Of a stretch of DNA of 64,000 nucleotides, positions 50,683-59,931 are shown one piece after another. The DNA lies in contig JADZBH010000042.1 in NCBI GenBank assembly GCA_020852175.1, positions 124,001 through 188,000 on the forward strand, read 5' to 3'. This DNA comes from Bryobacterales bacterium (GTDB taxonomy: Bacteria > Acidobacteriota > Terriglobia > Bryobacterales > Bryobacteraceae). The position numbers were made by a program, and so were the translations under genes. Under the pieces are notes generated by a model. The model was not told the DNA's origin, did no database searches, and saw only the letters and a list, made by a program, of their open reading frames with translations. Positions within the stretch are counted from its first letter, which is position 1, and the number at the start of each line of letters is the position of its first letter.

Positions 50683-51468
50683 ATGCAGGCCCGCGTCCCG
50701 ATGCTGCTTTTGGTTTCCTGCCTTCTGCCGGCGCAGGAGAGCGAACCGGCCTCCGCCCCGGCTCCATCGCTGGTCCGTGTGGAGCGCGGCACACGTGTGC
50801 CTCTCTCGCTGATCAACAGCATCAGCACCAAGCAGGCCGTGGAAGGCGACCGCGTCTATCTGGAAAGCGTCTTTCCCATCCTGGTGGGCGGCCGTATCGC
50901 CATTCCTCCGGGCAGCTACGTCATGGGTACCGTCACGCAGGTGAAGCGTCCCGGACGCGTGAAGGGCCGGGGTGAAATCTACGTCCGTTTCGATTCGATC
51001 ACGTTGCCCAACGGCGTAACACGCGACTTTCGCGGGCGCATTGAAACCCTGGACGGACGGGCCACCGAACGGCTGGACAAGACAGAAGGTAAAATCGCCA
51101 GCGATTCCAGCAAGGGCGGTGACGCGCGCACGGTGGGCGAAGCCACCGCGGCGGGCACCAGCATCGGCGCCATCGCCGGATCGGCCGCCGGACGAACAGG
51201 CATGGGCCTCGGCATCGGCGCGGCGGCGGGCGCCACGGCGGGACTGCTCGGCGTGCTGCTGACACGCGGACCCGACGCCGTCCTGGCCAAGGGCACCACG
51301 CTCGAAATGGTGCTCGACCGTGAGTTGAATTTCACCGCGGAGGAACTGGATTTCTCCGGCTCGCCGATGCGGCGGCCCTCCGGCGATGCTGCCGGACCGC
51401 TGCCGGCAAAAGAACGCCAGGGGTTGCCGCTTCCTGGCTACGGGCGCGTGCGCCGTACGGCGCCTTAA
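50683..51468 (+). CDS. Exported glycine-zipper protein, function unknown
   Basis: 261 residues. ACGAGG (50672-50677) favours the ATG at 50683 over a GTG two codons before. A signal peptide (VPMLLLVSCLLPAQ) is followed by a beta-barrel-like region (SLINSISTKQAVEGDRVYLE, IAIPPGSYVMGTVTQVKRPG) similar in style to TrbI-like/OB-type periplasmic domains. A glycine-zipper segment (IAGSAAGRTGMGLGIGAAAG, about 165-195) could insert into a membrane. No specific function can be assigned. Confidence 0.72.
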   Translation: MQARVPMLLLVSCLLPAQESEPASAPAPSLVRVERGTRVPLSLINSISTKQAVEGDRVYLESVFPILVGGRIAIPPGSYVMGTVTQVKRPGRVKGRGEIYVRFDSITLPNGVTRDFRGRIETLDGRATERLDKTEGKIASDSSKGGDARTVGEATAAGTSIGAIAGSAAGRTGMGLGIGAAAGATAGLLGVLLTRGPDAVLAKGTTLEMVLDRELNFTAEELDFSGSPMRRPSGDAAGPLPAKERQGLPLPGYGRVRRTAP

Positions 51469-51686
51469 GATAGGGTCCGCCTCAAAATTTCGCCGCTCCT
51501 CTAATTCCCCACCCCCGTACGGTCGATAGTGTGATCGTAAGGGGAATCGCTGAGCCCCGGAAGGCAGAGGTGCTAAGGCTCCTGCCGCCGCGCCGGTCCG
51601 GCGTTCCATACGGCCGTACTCTGGGAAATTCCGGGCCCGGCTCTAATTTTCCCTTACTGGTAGGCCGATTAGAATTGAGACCGGGA

Positions 51687-53441
51687 ATGGAAACTGGAAC
51701 GCTGCAAATACAAATCTTCGTCAGCCTGGTGGTGGTGCTGGGAACCGCGCTGGTTGCGTTTCTGTGCGACTTTCTCAAAGGCAACAATGAGCAGTTGCGC
51801 GAGCGCAACATCGAGTTGCGCGTGCGCCAGGACGAGCGCGAACGCTTCGGCGTGTGGGAGCCGGCCAAGCTGCTAAGGGGGATCGAGGCTTTGCTGCGGA
51901 GCGCGCCGGGGCTCTACCCGCCTGCACAGAACGCGCCACCGGCCGAATCGGGGGCCATCCACGCGCCCACATGGAACCAGCCCATTGCTCCCGCCGCTGA
52001 AACCGCCGCGAGCCCCTGGGCCAAGAAGGAAGATCTGGAGCGCCTGGCCGAACGCGCCGCGCGCATTCGCGAACGGCATGAAGCCCGCAAGGCCACCGAG
52101 GAGTTGCAGCGGGAGGAGCCCGCCCCGGCCGCTGTAGCGCAGATGCCAGCCCGCCATCACGACGATGAGCCTCTACGCGAGGCGCCCGGAGCCGTGCCCG
52201 CCGTTTTGTCCGCGCTCACCGGAACAGCCTTCCGTGTGGAGCAACCCGATGAGGCTCCGGTGGAAGAGGTGGAAGCCGTTGCCGCCGAGACGGCTCCCGC
52301 GCCCCTCGAAACCGTGGAAGCTGAGCAGCCCGCCGTCATGGCCTCTCTCCCCGAGCAGCCTGGCGCGGCGTGCGTTGCGGACACCCAGCCGCCGGGCCCG
52401 CCTACCGAAGAATCAGTTCTGGAAACCGCCTCCGTCCCCACGGAGGCTTTACCTGTTCCAGAGAGTGCCGCCGAGGCAGTTGCCGGTATCGCCTCCGAGA
52501 CCGGGGAAACGCCCGCGGAACCTGTCGTCGAACCTGCCTCGATTGCCGATTTTGCCGCCCTGGGGTCGCCCGAACCTCAGGCAATCGGCTTCACCGTTCC
52601 ATCCGTTCCGGTGCACGACGAAGCCCTGGACGCCATGGAGCCCCAAGCCGGCCCCGTCATGAAACCGGGGTCCGCGACTGAACTGGATACCACTCGGCCC
52701 GAACCGGAAGCAGAGCCGCAAGCAGCCTCGCCCGAGGCTGGCCGCGAACCCGAGTTCCTGCGCGTGCGCGTGGTCCCTATCGACCAGGGAAGCGCCGCGC
52801 TGGAGTCCGCGCTCGTTGAACCGGTCGCTAAGACTCCGGAAATTCCCGCCGTGGAATCCGCTCCCGAGCCATCCGGCGAGTCGAAGATAGTCGAGGAACC
52901 CGCCCCCACGCCCAACACGCAGGAGGAACGCGCCGCGGATGCCTCCGAGGAGGCTTCTGAGTGGCAGAGCGTGGTGCCTGCCGGGCTGCACCCGGCTCAG
53001 GTGCTTCGCGACCGCATGAAGGCCGGCGTTCCGTTCCAGGGCGTGGCGGTCTCCATTGGCATCAACGACTTCGAGTCATTACGGCTGAAACTGGAATCTC
53101 CCGGTGGCGCCGATTCGCTGGCCTCCATCGAGCGTCTTGTCCAGAGCATGTTAAAAGAGCCCGATTTCGCCTGCCGTTATCAGGACGACGAGTTCGTGCT
53201 GCTGTTCCCCGGCGAAGCCGACTCCTCGGCCCAGCGCCGTCTATTCCAGATCTCGGAAAAGCTCTGGGACTTCCAACTGCGTTCGCTCGGCCAACACTCC
53301 ATCATGTTCAGTTGGGGCGGGCTGGAAGTGAAAGCCGACAGCCTCTCGGCCGCCGTGGCCTCGGCCCGCGAGCGCATGTTCCAAACCAAGCGTAACCGCA
53401 CCGGCGCCGTCGAGATGCGCAAGCGGGTCGTCAACGGCTGA
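51687..53441 (+). CDS. Membrane-anchored protein with long acidic linker and degenerate GGDEF domain
   Basis: 584 residues. The ATG at 51687 begins METGTLQIQIFVSLVVVLGT, a single N-terminal membrane helix; the open frame further upstream is not convincing. A basic/coiled region (residues 30-160) and a 270-residue Pro/Ala/Glu-rich linker follow. The final 150 residues keep the shape of a GGDEF domain (GVAVSIGINDFESLRLKLES, CRYQDDEFVLLFPGE, MFSWGGLEVKADSLSAAVAS), but the signature is YQDDEF instead of GGDEF. It may therefore bind rather than make nucleotide. The layout (TM, acidic linker, C-terminal domain) resembles ZipA in architecture only. Confidence 0.78.
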   Translation: METGTLQIQIFVSLVVVLGTALVAFLCDFLKGNNEQLRERNIELRVRQDERERFGVWEPAKLLRGIEALLRSAPGLYPPAQNAPPAESGAIHAPTWNQPIAPAAETAASPWAKKEDLERLAERAARIRERHEARKATEELQREEPAPAAVAQMPARHHDDEPLREAPGAVPAVLSALTGTAFRVEQPDEAPVEEVEAVAAETAPAPLETVEAEQPAVMASLPEQPGAACVADTQPPGPPTEESVLETASVPTEALPVPESAAEAVAGIASETGETPAEPVVEPASIADFAALGSPEPQAIGFTVPSVPVHDEALDAMEPQAGPVMKPGSATELDTTRPEPEAEPQAASPEAGREPEFLRVRVVPIDQGSAALESALVEPVAKTPEIPAVESAPEPSGESKIVEEPAPTPNTQEERAADASEEASEWQSVVPAGLHPAQVLRDRMKAGVPFQGVAVSIGINDFESLRLKLESPGGADSLASIERLVQSMLKEPDFACRYQDDEFVLLFPGEADSSAQRRLFQISEKLWDFQLRSLGQHSIMFSWGGLEVKADSLSAAVASARERMFQTKRNRTGAVEMRKRVVNG

Positions 53442-54237
53442 CGAAGCCACCGCCCACGCGCGCTTTGCGCTGAGGGTTGCGCGCCTCCACCGCCAGCCGC
53501 AACCGTACGGGCAGTTTCGACACCACGGTCGCGAACCAGCGGTAAATGCGCCCGGGAATCACCAGCCAGCGGCCGCGTTCGAGTCCGCGCAGCGACTCCT
53601 CCACCACCTCATCGGCCCTCATCCAGAGCCACGAAGCGATCGTCTTCCGGTCGACACCCAGCACGTCGTGGAATTCCGAGTAGGTGAAGCCAGGACAAAG
53701 CGCCTGCACGCGCACGCGGGAGCCCATCTCGCGCAACTCCAGGTGTAGCCCCTCGGTGAACACCGTCATCCAACTCTTCGTGGCGCAATAGCTCGCATTG
53801 TAGGAACTGCGGGCGAAGGCGGCCACCGAAGCCACCTGAATCACGCCCCCTTCGCCGCGCGGAATCATGACGTTCAGCGCCGCGTGGGTCAGGCGGAGGG
53901 CCGCCATCACGTGCAGGCGGTGCATCCGCTCCTGCTCCTCCAGCACGCCCTCGTGAAAATAACCGCGCGTTCCGAATCCGGCGTTGTTCACCAATAGCGT
54001 GAGATCGGCCGTGCCGCCAACGGCCTCGGCCGCCCGCGCCAAGCCGCCGGACGACGCAAGGTCGGCCGCCAGCGTCTCCACGCGTATGCCATGCCGTGCG
54101 CGCAACTCCTCCGCCAACGCCGCCAGCCGGTCCTCCCGGCGCGCGATCAGCAGCAGCGCCTGGCCGCGCCGCGCCAGCGCCCGCGCGAAGGCTTCGCCGA
54201 TACCGCTCGATGCTCCCGTGATCACCGCTGTTCCCAC
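53431..54237 (-). CDS. Short-chain dehydrogenase/reductase
   Basis: 268 residues from the GTG at 54237 (an ATG at 54294 would add 19 unlikely residues). The Rossmann motif TGASSGIGEAFARAL opens the protein; NNAGFGTRGYF and the active-site YNASYCATK (YxxxK) follow, with VIQVASVAAFA carrying the catalytic serine region. It oxidises or reduces an alcohol/carbonyl with NAD(P)(H); substrate unknown. It overlaps the end of the GGDEF-like gene by 11 bp on the opposite strand. Confidence 0.9.
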   Translation of the reverse strand: MGTAVITGASSGIGEAFARALARRGQALLLIARREDRLAALAEELRARHGIRVETLAADLASSGGLARAAEAVGGTADLTLLVNNAGFGTRGYFHEGVLEEQERMHRLHVMAALRLTHAALNVMIPRGEGGVIQVASVAAFARSSYNASYCATKSWMTVFTEGLHLELREMGSRVRVQALCPGFTYSEFHDVLGVDRKTIASWLWMRADEVVEESLRGLERGRWLVIPGRIYRWFATVVSKLPVRLRLAVEARNPQRKARVGGGFVSR

Positions 54238-54323
54238 TCCAGCAGTGTAGCGTTCACAAGCCGTGTTATTTTTGCGGAACCCGGCGGCAAACATTCCCGT
54301 AGTTCACACCGTAAGGAGGCCCT

Positions 54324-55610
54324 ATGCCCTACGTCTCTCCCGCCACCGGCCATGCTCGCACCGGGATCGCGCGGCCCCTGGTGGCCGCCCTGTTCGCGGC
54401 CAGTTGCCTGCTCTCCATTGTGTCGTTCTACACGACACAGCAAGGCATGATGCTCTATCTTTCGCCGTGGCTGGCCACGCTGGCCGCGCTCGGCATTCAA
54501 TCCTCGCTCGTACTGGTGGCCTGGCTGGTAAGCATCCAGCAAGGCAGCCGGGCGCTGCTCATCGCCGTCTACGGCATCACGGCCACGGTCTCCATCGCCT
54601 TTTCCTACGTCAGCATCTACAACTGGTTCTCCGCCCGCGAACGCCCGGCACTGATGCGGCGCGCGCTCTACGACGAACTCACCGGTCTGGCGGCCCAGAC
54701 CGGGGCGCGACTCGATGAGGCCGCCAGCAAGGCCGGCCGCAATCTCGTCGCGCTCGAGGAGATGACCCAAGCCGAGCGCCGCCATGGCTACATCTCCCGC
54801 ACCCCCGACGCCGACCCCACGTTGAACGCCATCCGGGAAAGCGTGGCCCGCGAGGTGGCCGCGCTTGGGACCGCCTATCGCGAGGGCTCCGGACAGGGCG
54901 CCCGCTACACGGCGTTCGACCGGCATGCCAAGCTCATGCGCGTTACGTTGGCCGAGTTGCAGGCCGCGCAACGCGCGTTGGCCTCCTGGCGCGCCGAAGC
55001 CCGCCCCGGCCAGCCCAGCGAAGAACAGCTCCGCCGCTTCCACGCCTTCCACGATTCCCTGCCCTGGACCGCCATCGCCCAGGCATCCGGAGCGCCCGCC
55101 GAGGGCCGTCCCCCGCTGCCCTCGCTCGCTCAATATCTCGACAACACGGGCAGCGGACAGGAGGATCTGATGCAGGCCTTCCAGGAGTTGTTCGCCGCCC
55201 CCACCAGCCGCCACGTCTTCGCGCTCTCGCTGGCGGCGTTCATCGACGTCGTCATCTTTCTGCTGGCCTTCTCCTGCGGTCCATACTTTCACGGCGACGC
55301 CGAGGAGCGCCTTCGCGCCGCCTCGGCCGCCCTGGATGCGGCCGAGGAGCAGGTGTTCGTTCGAGGACTGTTACGAAAGGTGGGGCCGGGCGGGCAGGGC
55401 CTGGCCCAGGTGGAGGTTTCATCGCTCACGCACGGCGAACAGCACTTCTGCCTGTCCCTGGCACAGCGTGGGCTGGCCGTGGTTGAGGAATCGCCCGCCG
55501 GCCGCATGTATATCTTCGACCGCGAGGTGCACGGACGCCTGCTGGACTCGCTGGCGCAGCAAGGGCTGCCCCTGCGGGCGGCCAGCCGCGGCGCGGCCGC
55601 CGGACTCTAA
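54324..55610 (+). CDS. Integral membrane protein of unknown family
   Basis: 428 residues with a strong ribosome binding site (TAAGGAGG, 8 nt spacing). Three N-terminal membrane helices (about 18-100) are followed by a helical soluble region of about 180 residues, a fourth membrane helix (HVFALSLAAFIDVVIFLLAF, about 295-315) and a cytoplasmic C-terminal domain of about 100 residues resembling a winged-helix-like fold in pattern only. I do not recognise the family. It diverges from the SDR gene. Confidence 0.78.
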   Translation: MPYVSPATGHARTGIARPLVAALFAASCLLSIVSFYTTQQGMMLYLSPWLATLAALGIQSSLVLVAWLVSIQQGSRALLIAVYGITATVSIAFSYVSIYNWFSARERPALMRRALYDELTGLAAQTGARLDEAASKAGRNLVALEEMTQAERRHGYISRTPDADPTLNAIRESVAREVAALGTAYREGSGQGARYTAFDRHAKLMRVTLAELQAAQRALASWRAEARPGQPSEEQLRRFHAFHDSLPWTAIAQASGAPAEGRPPLPSLAQYLDNTGSGQEDLMQAFQELFAAPTSRHVFALSLAAFIDVVIFLLAFSCGPYFHGDAEERLRAASAALDAAEEQVFVRGLLRKVGPGGQGLAQVEVSSLTHGEQHFCLSLAQRGLAVVEESPAGRMYIFDREVHGRLLDSLAQQGLPLRAASRGAAAGL

Positions 55611-55618
55611 CGCGGCGG

Positions 55619-55909
55619 TTAGGGCGCGTTCGGGTCCACCACCAGTTCGTTGACCACCGTTTTGACGCCCTTCACCTTCCCGGCGATCTTCGTGGCTTTA
55701 TTCCTGGCCTTTTCCGTGCGGATCTTGCCCGACAACGTCACCACGGCGTCCTTCACATGCACGGTGATGGCGCCGCCATTCACCTGCACATCCTGGGCCA
55801 GCTTGATGCGTACCTGATCGTACAGACGGTCGTCCGCGGCTGTGTTCTGCGCCGCCAGCGCCATGGACAGAGCCAGGCAACAAAGGAGGATCCGGATGAG
55901 CTTCATCAT
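55619..55909 (-). CDS. Exported BON-domain protein
   Basis: 96 residues with a signal peptide (IRILLCCLALSMALAAQ). The mature part is one BON domain (DDRLYDQVRIKLAQDVQVNG, DAVVTLSGKIRTEKARNKAT, VKGVKTVVNELVVDP), a phospholipid-binding module found in OsmY-like proteins. The start overlaps the era stop (ATGA), so it is translated from the same message. Confidence 0.92.
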   Translation of the reverse strand: MMKLIRILLCCLALSMALAAQNTAADDRLYDQVRIKLAQDVQVNGGAITVHVKDAVVTLSGKIRTEKARNKATKIAGKVKGVKTVVNELVVDPNAP

Positions 55910-56829
55910 TCAATCCCTGAACTTATTTTCTGCGATTCCAGATCGTGAAGGAACGTGGCGCTCGAACGCCATTCCTTGTTCACTTTCACGAACAGCTCGA
56001 GGAACACCTTTTTCCTGAGCCGTTCCTCGATCTGAAGCCGCGCCGCCGTGCCGATTTGCTTCAGCATCGCGCCGCCTTTGCCGATGATGATCGGCTTCTG
56101 GCCGGCGCGCTCCACGTGAATGGCCGCCGCGATGTGAGCGCGTCCCGGCGATTCATCCCACTTCTCGATCATCACCGCCACCGAGTGGGGCACCTCCTGG
56201 CCTGTGGCCAGCAGCACCTGCTCGCGCACCAGTTCGGCCGCCAGAAACCGCAACGGCTGGCTTGTTAAATAGTCCGGCGGATAGTATTGCGGACCCTTCG
56301 GCAGCCGCTTCACGATCTCGTCGAGCAACGTATCGCAGCCTTCGCCCGTGGCCGCCGACACCGGCACGAAGGCTTCAAACGGGTGGGCCTTCGCGTAGGC
56401 GTCCAGAAGCGGGATCAGCGCGGCCTTTTCCCGCGCCAGGTCGATCTTGTTTAAAACAACAATCGCCGGTGTTGTTTCACCTTCGATCAGCTTCAGGTGC
56501 GCGCCGCCGCTTTCCTCGAAAGGCAGGGAGGCGTCGGCCAGCCAGATCAGCAGGTCCTGCTCGCGCGCCGAGGCGCGCACGGCTTCCATCATTTTCTCAT
56601 TGAGCAGGTTCCGCGGCTCGTGGACGCCGGGGGTGTCGAGAAAGATCACCTGGGCGGCAGGCAGCGTCAGCACGGCCTGAATCGCATCCCTGGTGGTTTG
56701 CGGCTTGTCGGTCACGATGGCCAGTTTCGTGCCCGCCAGGCGGTTCATCAACGTCGATTTGCCCGCGTTGGGCCGTCCCAGGATCGTCACGAATCCCGAC
56801 ACGTGTTTAGGCTTGCGCTGTCTCGCCAT
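55906..56829 (-). CDS. era: GTPase Era
   Basis: 307 residues. The essential ribosome-assembly GTPase has G1 GRPNAGKSTL, G3 DTPGVHEP and G4 NKID, then a C-terminal KH domain (KPIIIGKGGAMLKQIGTAAR). I take the start at 56829 (MARQRKPKHVSGFVTILG); an ATG nine codons earlier is possible. It overlaps the upstream CBS-domain gene by 23 nt. Together with phoH, ybeY and the CBS gene it forms a run conserved across many bacteria for rRNA maturation. Confidence 0.95.
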   Translation of the reverse strand: MARQRKPKHVSGFVTILGRPNAGKSTLMNRLAGTKLAIVTDKPQTTRDAIQAVLTLPAAQVIFLDTPGVHEPRNLLNEKMMEAVRASAREQDLLIWLADASLPFEESGGAHLKLIEGETTPAIVVLNKIDLAREKAALIPLLDAYAKAHPFEAFVPVSAATGEGCDTLLDEIVKRLPKGPQYYPPDYLTSQPLRFLAAELVREQVLLATGQEVPHSVAVMIEKWDESPGRAHIAAAIHVERAGQKPIIIGKGGAMLKQIGTAARLQIEERLRKKVFLELFVKVNKEWRSSATFLHDLESQKISSGIE

Positions 56830-58120
56830 CCGGTTTTCCCCGTTCCTGTGTTCCATTCCCGGCGGCCGCGGGCTCCTCGCGCCGCACGCGCACCTGCGAC
56901 ACGCGCCGCTCGTCGGAGGCCAGCACGTCGATGATCAGCCCGTCGCGTTCAATCCGCTGGCCCGCGGCCGGAACATGTCCCAGCCATTCCGTGACCAGCC
57001 CGCCCAGAGTCGTCGACTCGGTGTGCTCCGGAGCGCGGAAACCGAACAGGTCTTCCAGCCGGTCCAGATCCAGGTTGCCGCTCATCTCATAGCCGCTTTC
57101 GGCATCGCCCTTCACATCGGCGTCAGGTTCGTATTCGTCGCGGATCTCGCCGAGAATCTCCTCCACCAGATCTTCCATCGTCGCCAGCCCGGCCGTGTTG
57201 CCGTATTCGTCCACCACCATCACCATGTGCGAGCCTTCGTGCTGCATTTCGCGCAGCAGCACGCCCACGGCCTTGGTCTCGGGCACGAAACTCACCGGCC
57301 GCATCACCTCGCGCACCTGCCGCACCGGGCGCTGCGCGTACTCCAGTTCGAACACGTCGCGCACGTGAACGAAGCCGGCCACGCGGTCGATGGTCGCCTC
57401 ATACACCGGCACCCGGGAATATTGTTCCCGGATGATCAGAGCGCGCAGATCCTCCACCGTGGCTCCGGCGTCGATGGCGACAATGTCCGGTCGGGGCGTC
57501 ATCACTTCGCGCACGGTCTTGTCGCCGAACTCCACCACGCTCTGAATCAGCTTGCGGTCCTCTTCCTCGATGAGGCCCTCTTCCTTGCCCGCCTCGATCA
57601 GCGCCTCGATCTCGCCGGACGGCGTGGACGGATCCTCCTTGGCCTCCTCGGACTCGTTCAGTTCCACCAGCGATTGCAGGAAGCTGAGCGTGCCCGCCAG
57701 CGGCCGCGTCAGCTTGGCGAGAAGGGCGAGCAACGGGGCCACTGGAGTCAGCCACCGGCCCGACGTCTTGGTCAGCGACAGGTTGGGCAGGATGTGCGCG
57801 CACAGCACCATCAACACCCAGCTCACGGCCAGTGCCTCGGCCACGGGGCGCCATGCCAGCCCTGGGCCGCGCGTGGTGAACAGCAGAACGCAGAAGCCGA
57901 TCAACAGCAGCAGCGTGTGTTTCACGATCGAGAAGATGAGCGCGCCCTGCTCCAGCTTCAGTCCGAAGCGCGGCTCCAGATCGTGCCGGAACCAGGCCAG
58001 GGCCTCGGAGTCGCGCGAGCGCAGACGCATCGCGGCCGTGTACAGCAACTGAACGAAGGCCACCGGCAGCAGCATGGCGCAGAGCGCCAGCAGCAACGCA
58101 AGCGTGGCTACCGAGGTCAT
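56807..58120 (-). CDS. CNNM/CorC-type membrane protein with CBS domains (hemolysin family)
   Basis: 437 residues from the ATG at 58120, which overlaps the ybeY stop (ATGA). Four membrane segments (about 1-145) carry the DUF21-like core. A CBS pair follows (REVMTPRPDIVAIDAGATVE, VREVMRPVSFVPETKAVGVL, HMVMVVDEYGNTAGLATMED), then a CorC/HlyC C-terminal domain (YEMSGNLDLDRLEDLFGF, TTLGGLVTEWLGHVPAAG). Members are linked to magnesium or cobalt export. The N-terminal DUF21 half is shorter than usual. Confidence 0.9.
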   Translation of the reverse strand: MTSVATLALLLALCAMLLPVAFVQLLYTAAMRLRSRDSEALAWFRHDLEPRFGLKLEQGALIFSIVKHTLLLLIGFCVLLFTTRGPGLAWRPVAEALAVSWVLMVLCAHILPNLSLTKTSGRWLTPVAPLLALLAKLTRPLAGTLSFLQSLVELNESEEAKEDPSTPSGEIEALIEAGKEEGLIEEEDRKLIQSVVEFGDKTVREVMTPRPDIVAIDAGATVEDLRALIIREQYSRVPVYEATIDRVAGFVHVRDVFELEYAQRPVRQVREVMRPVSFVPETKAVGVLLREMQHEGSHMVMVVDEYGNTAGLATMEDLVEEILGEIRDEYEPDADVKGDAESGYEMSGNLDLDRLEDLFGFRAPEHTESTTLGGLVTEWLGHVPAAGQRIERDGLIIDVLASDERRVSQVRVRREEPAAAGNGTQERGKPDGETAQA

Positions 58121-58605
58121 CGCCGCGCCTCCCCCCGCGCGGCACGCTCCACCAGTCCTTCCGGCAACTCGAGTTTCCGCCGCCACCGTGTTTCGGCGCG
58201 GCGCATCCGGCCGCGGTCGGTCTCGTGGTCCATACCCATCAGGTGTAGTACGCCGTGCAGGATCAGAATGCCGATCTCCTCCTCCAGACTATGTCCATGT
58301 TCGCGCGCCTGAACGCGGGCCCGTTCGCAACTGATGGCCAGTTCGCCGAGCAGTTGCGCGGGCAGAATGGAGGCCAGGCCCTCGGGCAGGCAAGGGGCCG
58401 GAAACGACAGCACGTCGGTGGGCTCGTTCCTGCCTCGGAAACGCCGGTTCAGGTTCTTGACTTCACGGTCGCCCGTGAGAAGGCAGGTGAACGCGCGGCC
58501 GCCGGCCACCTCGGTTCGCACCCGCTCAGCCAGAAGGCGCACGGCACGTCGGCGTAAGCGCGACGGCGTACGCCCGAACAGCACGGGACTCGCGGGTTCC
58601 AACAT
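58117..58605 (-). CDS. ybeY: Endoribonuclease YbeY
   Basis: 162 residues. A zinc-dependent RNase needed for 16S rRNA 3' end maturation and ribosome quality control. The metal site HGVLHLMGMDH (HxxxHxxxxxH) and upstream RFRGRNEPTDVLSFP are the family hallmarks. It follows phoH by 3 nt and overlaps the next gene by 4 nt. Confidence 0.96.
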   Translation of the reverse strand: MLEPASPVLFGRTPSRLRRRAVRLLAERVRTEVAGGRAFTCLLTGDREVKNLNRRFRGRNEPTDVLSFPAPCLPEGLASILPAQLLGELAISCERARVQAREHGHSLEEEIGILILHGVLHLMGMDHETDRGRMRRAETRWRRKLELPEGLVERAARGEARR

Positions 58606-58608
58606 GCG

Positions 58609-59658
58609 TTAGTGCGCCGGTGGCGCGCCTGGCGCCGCCGGTCCGGTCTCGGCCGGGTTCGCGTTCGATGCCGCGGACTCGCTCCAGCGTAGAGACATCT
58701 GGCGGTTCACGCCCGTGGCTTCCTGATACCGGTCATAGGCGCGGATGATTTTCTGCACCAGCGTGTGCCGCACCACGTCGCGCTCGTCGAACCGGACGAA
58801 GCGGATCTCCTCGATGCCGCGCAACACGTCCATCGCCTCCAGCAAGCCGCAGCCGCGGCCCACCGGCAGGTCGATCTGCGTGATGTCGCCGGTCACCACC
58901 ATCTTCGAATTGAAGCCCTGCCGCGTCAGCACCATCTTCATCTGCTCGGGCGTCGAGTTTTGCGCCTCGTCGAGAATGATGAAGCTGTCGTTCAGCGTCC
59001 GGCCGCGCATAAAGGCGATCGGCGCCACCTCGATCACGTTCCGCTCCAGATACTTCTCCACCTTGTCGCTGTCCAGCATCTCGAACAATGCGTCGTACAG
59101 CGGGCGCAGATAGGGGTCGATCTTCTCTTGCAACGTGCCGGGCAGAAAGCCCAGCTTCTCGCCTGCCTCCACGGCCGGGCGCGTGAGAATGATGCGGTTC
59201 ACCTGCTTGTTCAACAGCGCGTTCACCGCCATGGCCACGGCAAGATAGGTTTTGCCCGTACCCGCAGGGCCGATGCCGAACACCAGGTCGTGTTTTTCGA
59301 TCGCGTCCAGATACACATGCTGGTTGATCGTCTTTGGCGTCACCACCTTCTTGCCAAAGGTCCGTTGCCGGCCGCTGTTCACCAGATCGCGCAACGATGT
59401 GGAAGCGTCGGTGGTAACCACGCGCAGATAGCCGTTCAAATCGCCATTCTGAAAGACGTGGCCGGACTCCACCAGCGCCAGGTAGTCGGCCAGGATCTTT
59501 CCGGCGCGCTCCACGGCGGCCTGCTCGCCTTCCAACTCGATGGAATCCTCACGCAGGCGCGTGCGTACGTGCAGATTCTCCTCCAGCAGGCGAATGTTTT
59601 CGTCCCGGGTGCCAAACAGGGACTCGATGCCATGGGTAATGCGAACGCTGGTTTTCAT
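58609..59658 (-). CDS. PhoH-family ATPase
   Basis: 349 residues from the ATG at 59658. The N-terminal KH-like part precedes the ATPase domain: [20 protein letters not shown] (Walker A), [39 protein letters not shown] (Walker B) and [14 protein letters not shown]. PhoH-like proteins act in RNA metabolism beside YbeY. No Shine-Dalgarno sequence is visible; instead the leader just before the ATG reads CCTCCTTAC, identical to an anti-Shine-Dalgarno. The Ala/Pro-rich 25-residue tail is likely disordered. Confidence 0.92.
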   Translation of the reverse strand: MKTSVRITHGIESLFGTRDENIRLLEENLHVRTRLREDSIELEGEQAAVERAGKILADYLALVESGHVFQNGDLNGYLRVVTTDASTSLRDLVNSGRQRTFGKKVVTPKTINQHVYLDAIEKHDLVFGIGPAGTGKTYLAVAMAVNALLNKQVNRIILTRPAVEAGEKLGFLPGTLQEKIDPYLRPLYDALFEMLDSDKVEKYLERNVIEVAPIAFMRGRTLNDSFIILDEAQNSTPEQMKMVLTRQGFNSKMVVTGDITQIDLPVGRGCGLLEAMDVLRGIEEIRFVRFDERDVVRHTLVQKIIRAYDRYQEATGVNRQMSLRWSESAASNANPAETGPAAPGAPPAH

Positions 59659-59895
59659 GTAAGGAGGACCGCACCGGCGGGCGTTTGGATTCGGCACAAG
59701 GATGCCACGGGCAGGGCGGACATACACAACACGCGGCCGCGTGCAGGTGTAAGGGGCATCTACCCGCGAGTATACCAGAAGCGCGGAGCGCGTCAACCGC
59801 GAACAGGCCGCCAACCGGATGCCAGACTGGTTCTCCGCGGCGCGGCTCACACAGGGTCTGGCGGGCACTGTTTGCTACTCTAGGAACTGTTCCCA

Positions 59896-59931
59896 GGCGC
59901 GGCTTCCGCGCCCGGCCAGCGAGCAACCGGC
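59896..59931 (+). promoter_or_regulatory. Structured leader just upstream of metX, regulatory role unproven
   Basis: A perfect hairpin GGCGCGG-CTT-CCGCGCC (59896-59912) is followed by CCGG-containing sequence that could form a second pairing, ending right at the TTG start (59932). Methionine genes are often under RNA control, but I could not match this to a known SAM or SAH riboswitch. GC-rich DNA makes hairpins common by chance. Confidence 0.25.

Noticed and set aside
51469..51686. Riboswitch (for example c-di-GMP type) before the degenerate GGDEF gene
   Set aside because: Only short GC-rich inverted repeats are visible; I found none of the conserved core bases of c-di-GMP-I or related classes.
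59896..59931. Named SAM or SAH riboswitch before metX
   Set aside because: The hairpin is real but short, and the surrounding bases do not match the conserved cores I know for these classes; kept only as a low-confidence structured leader.
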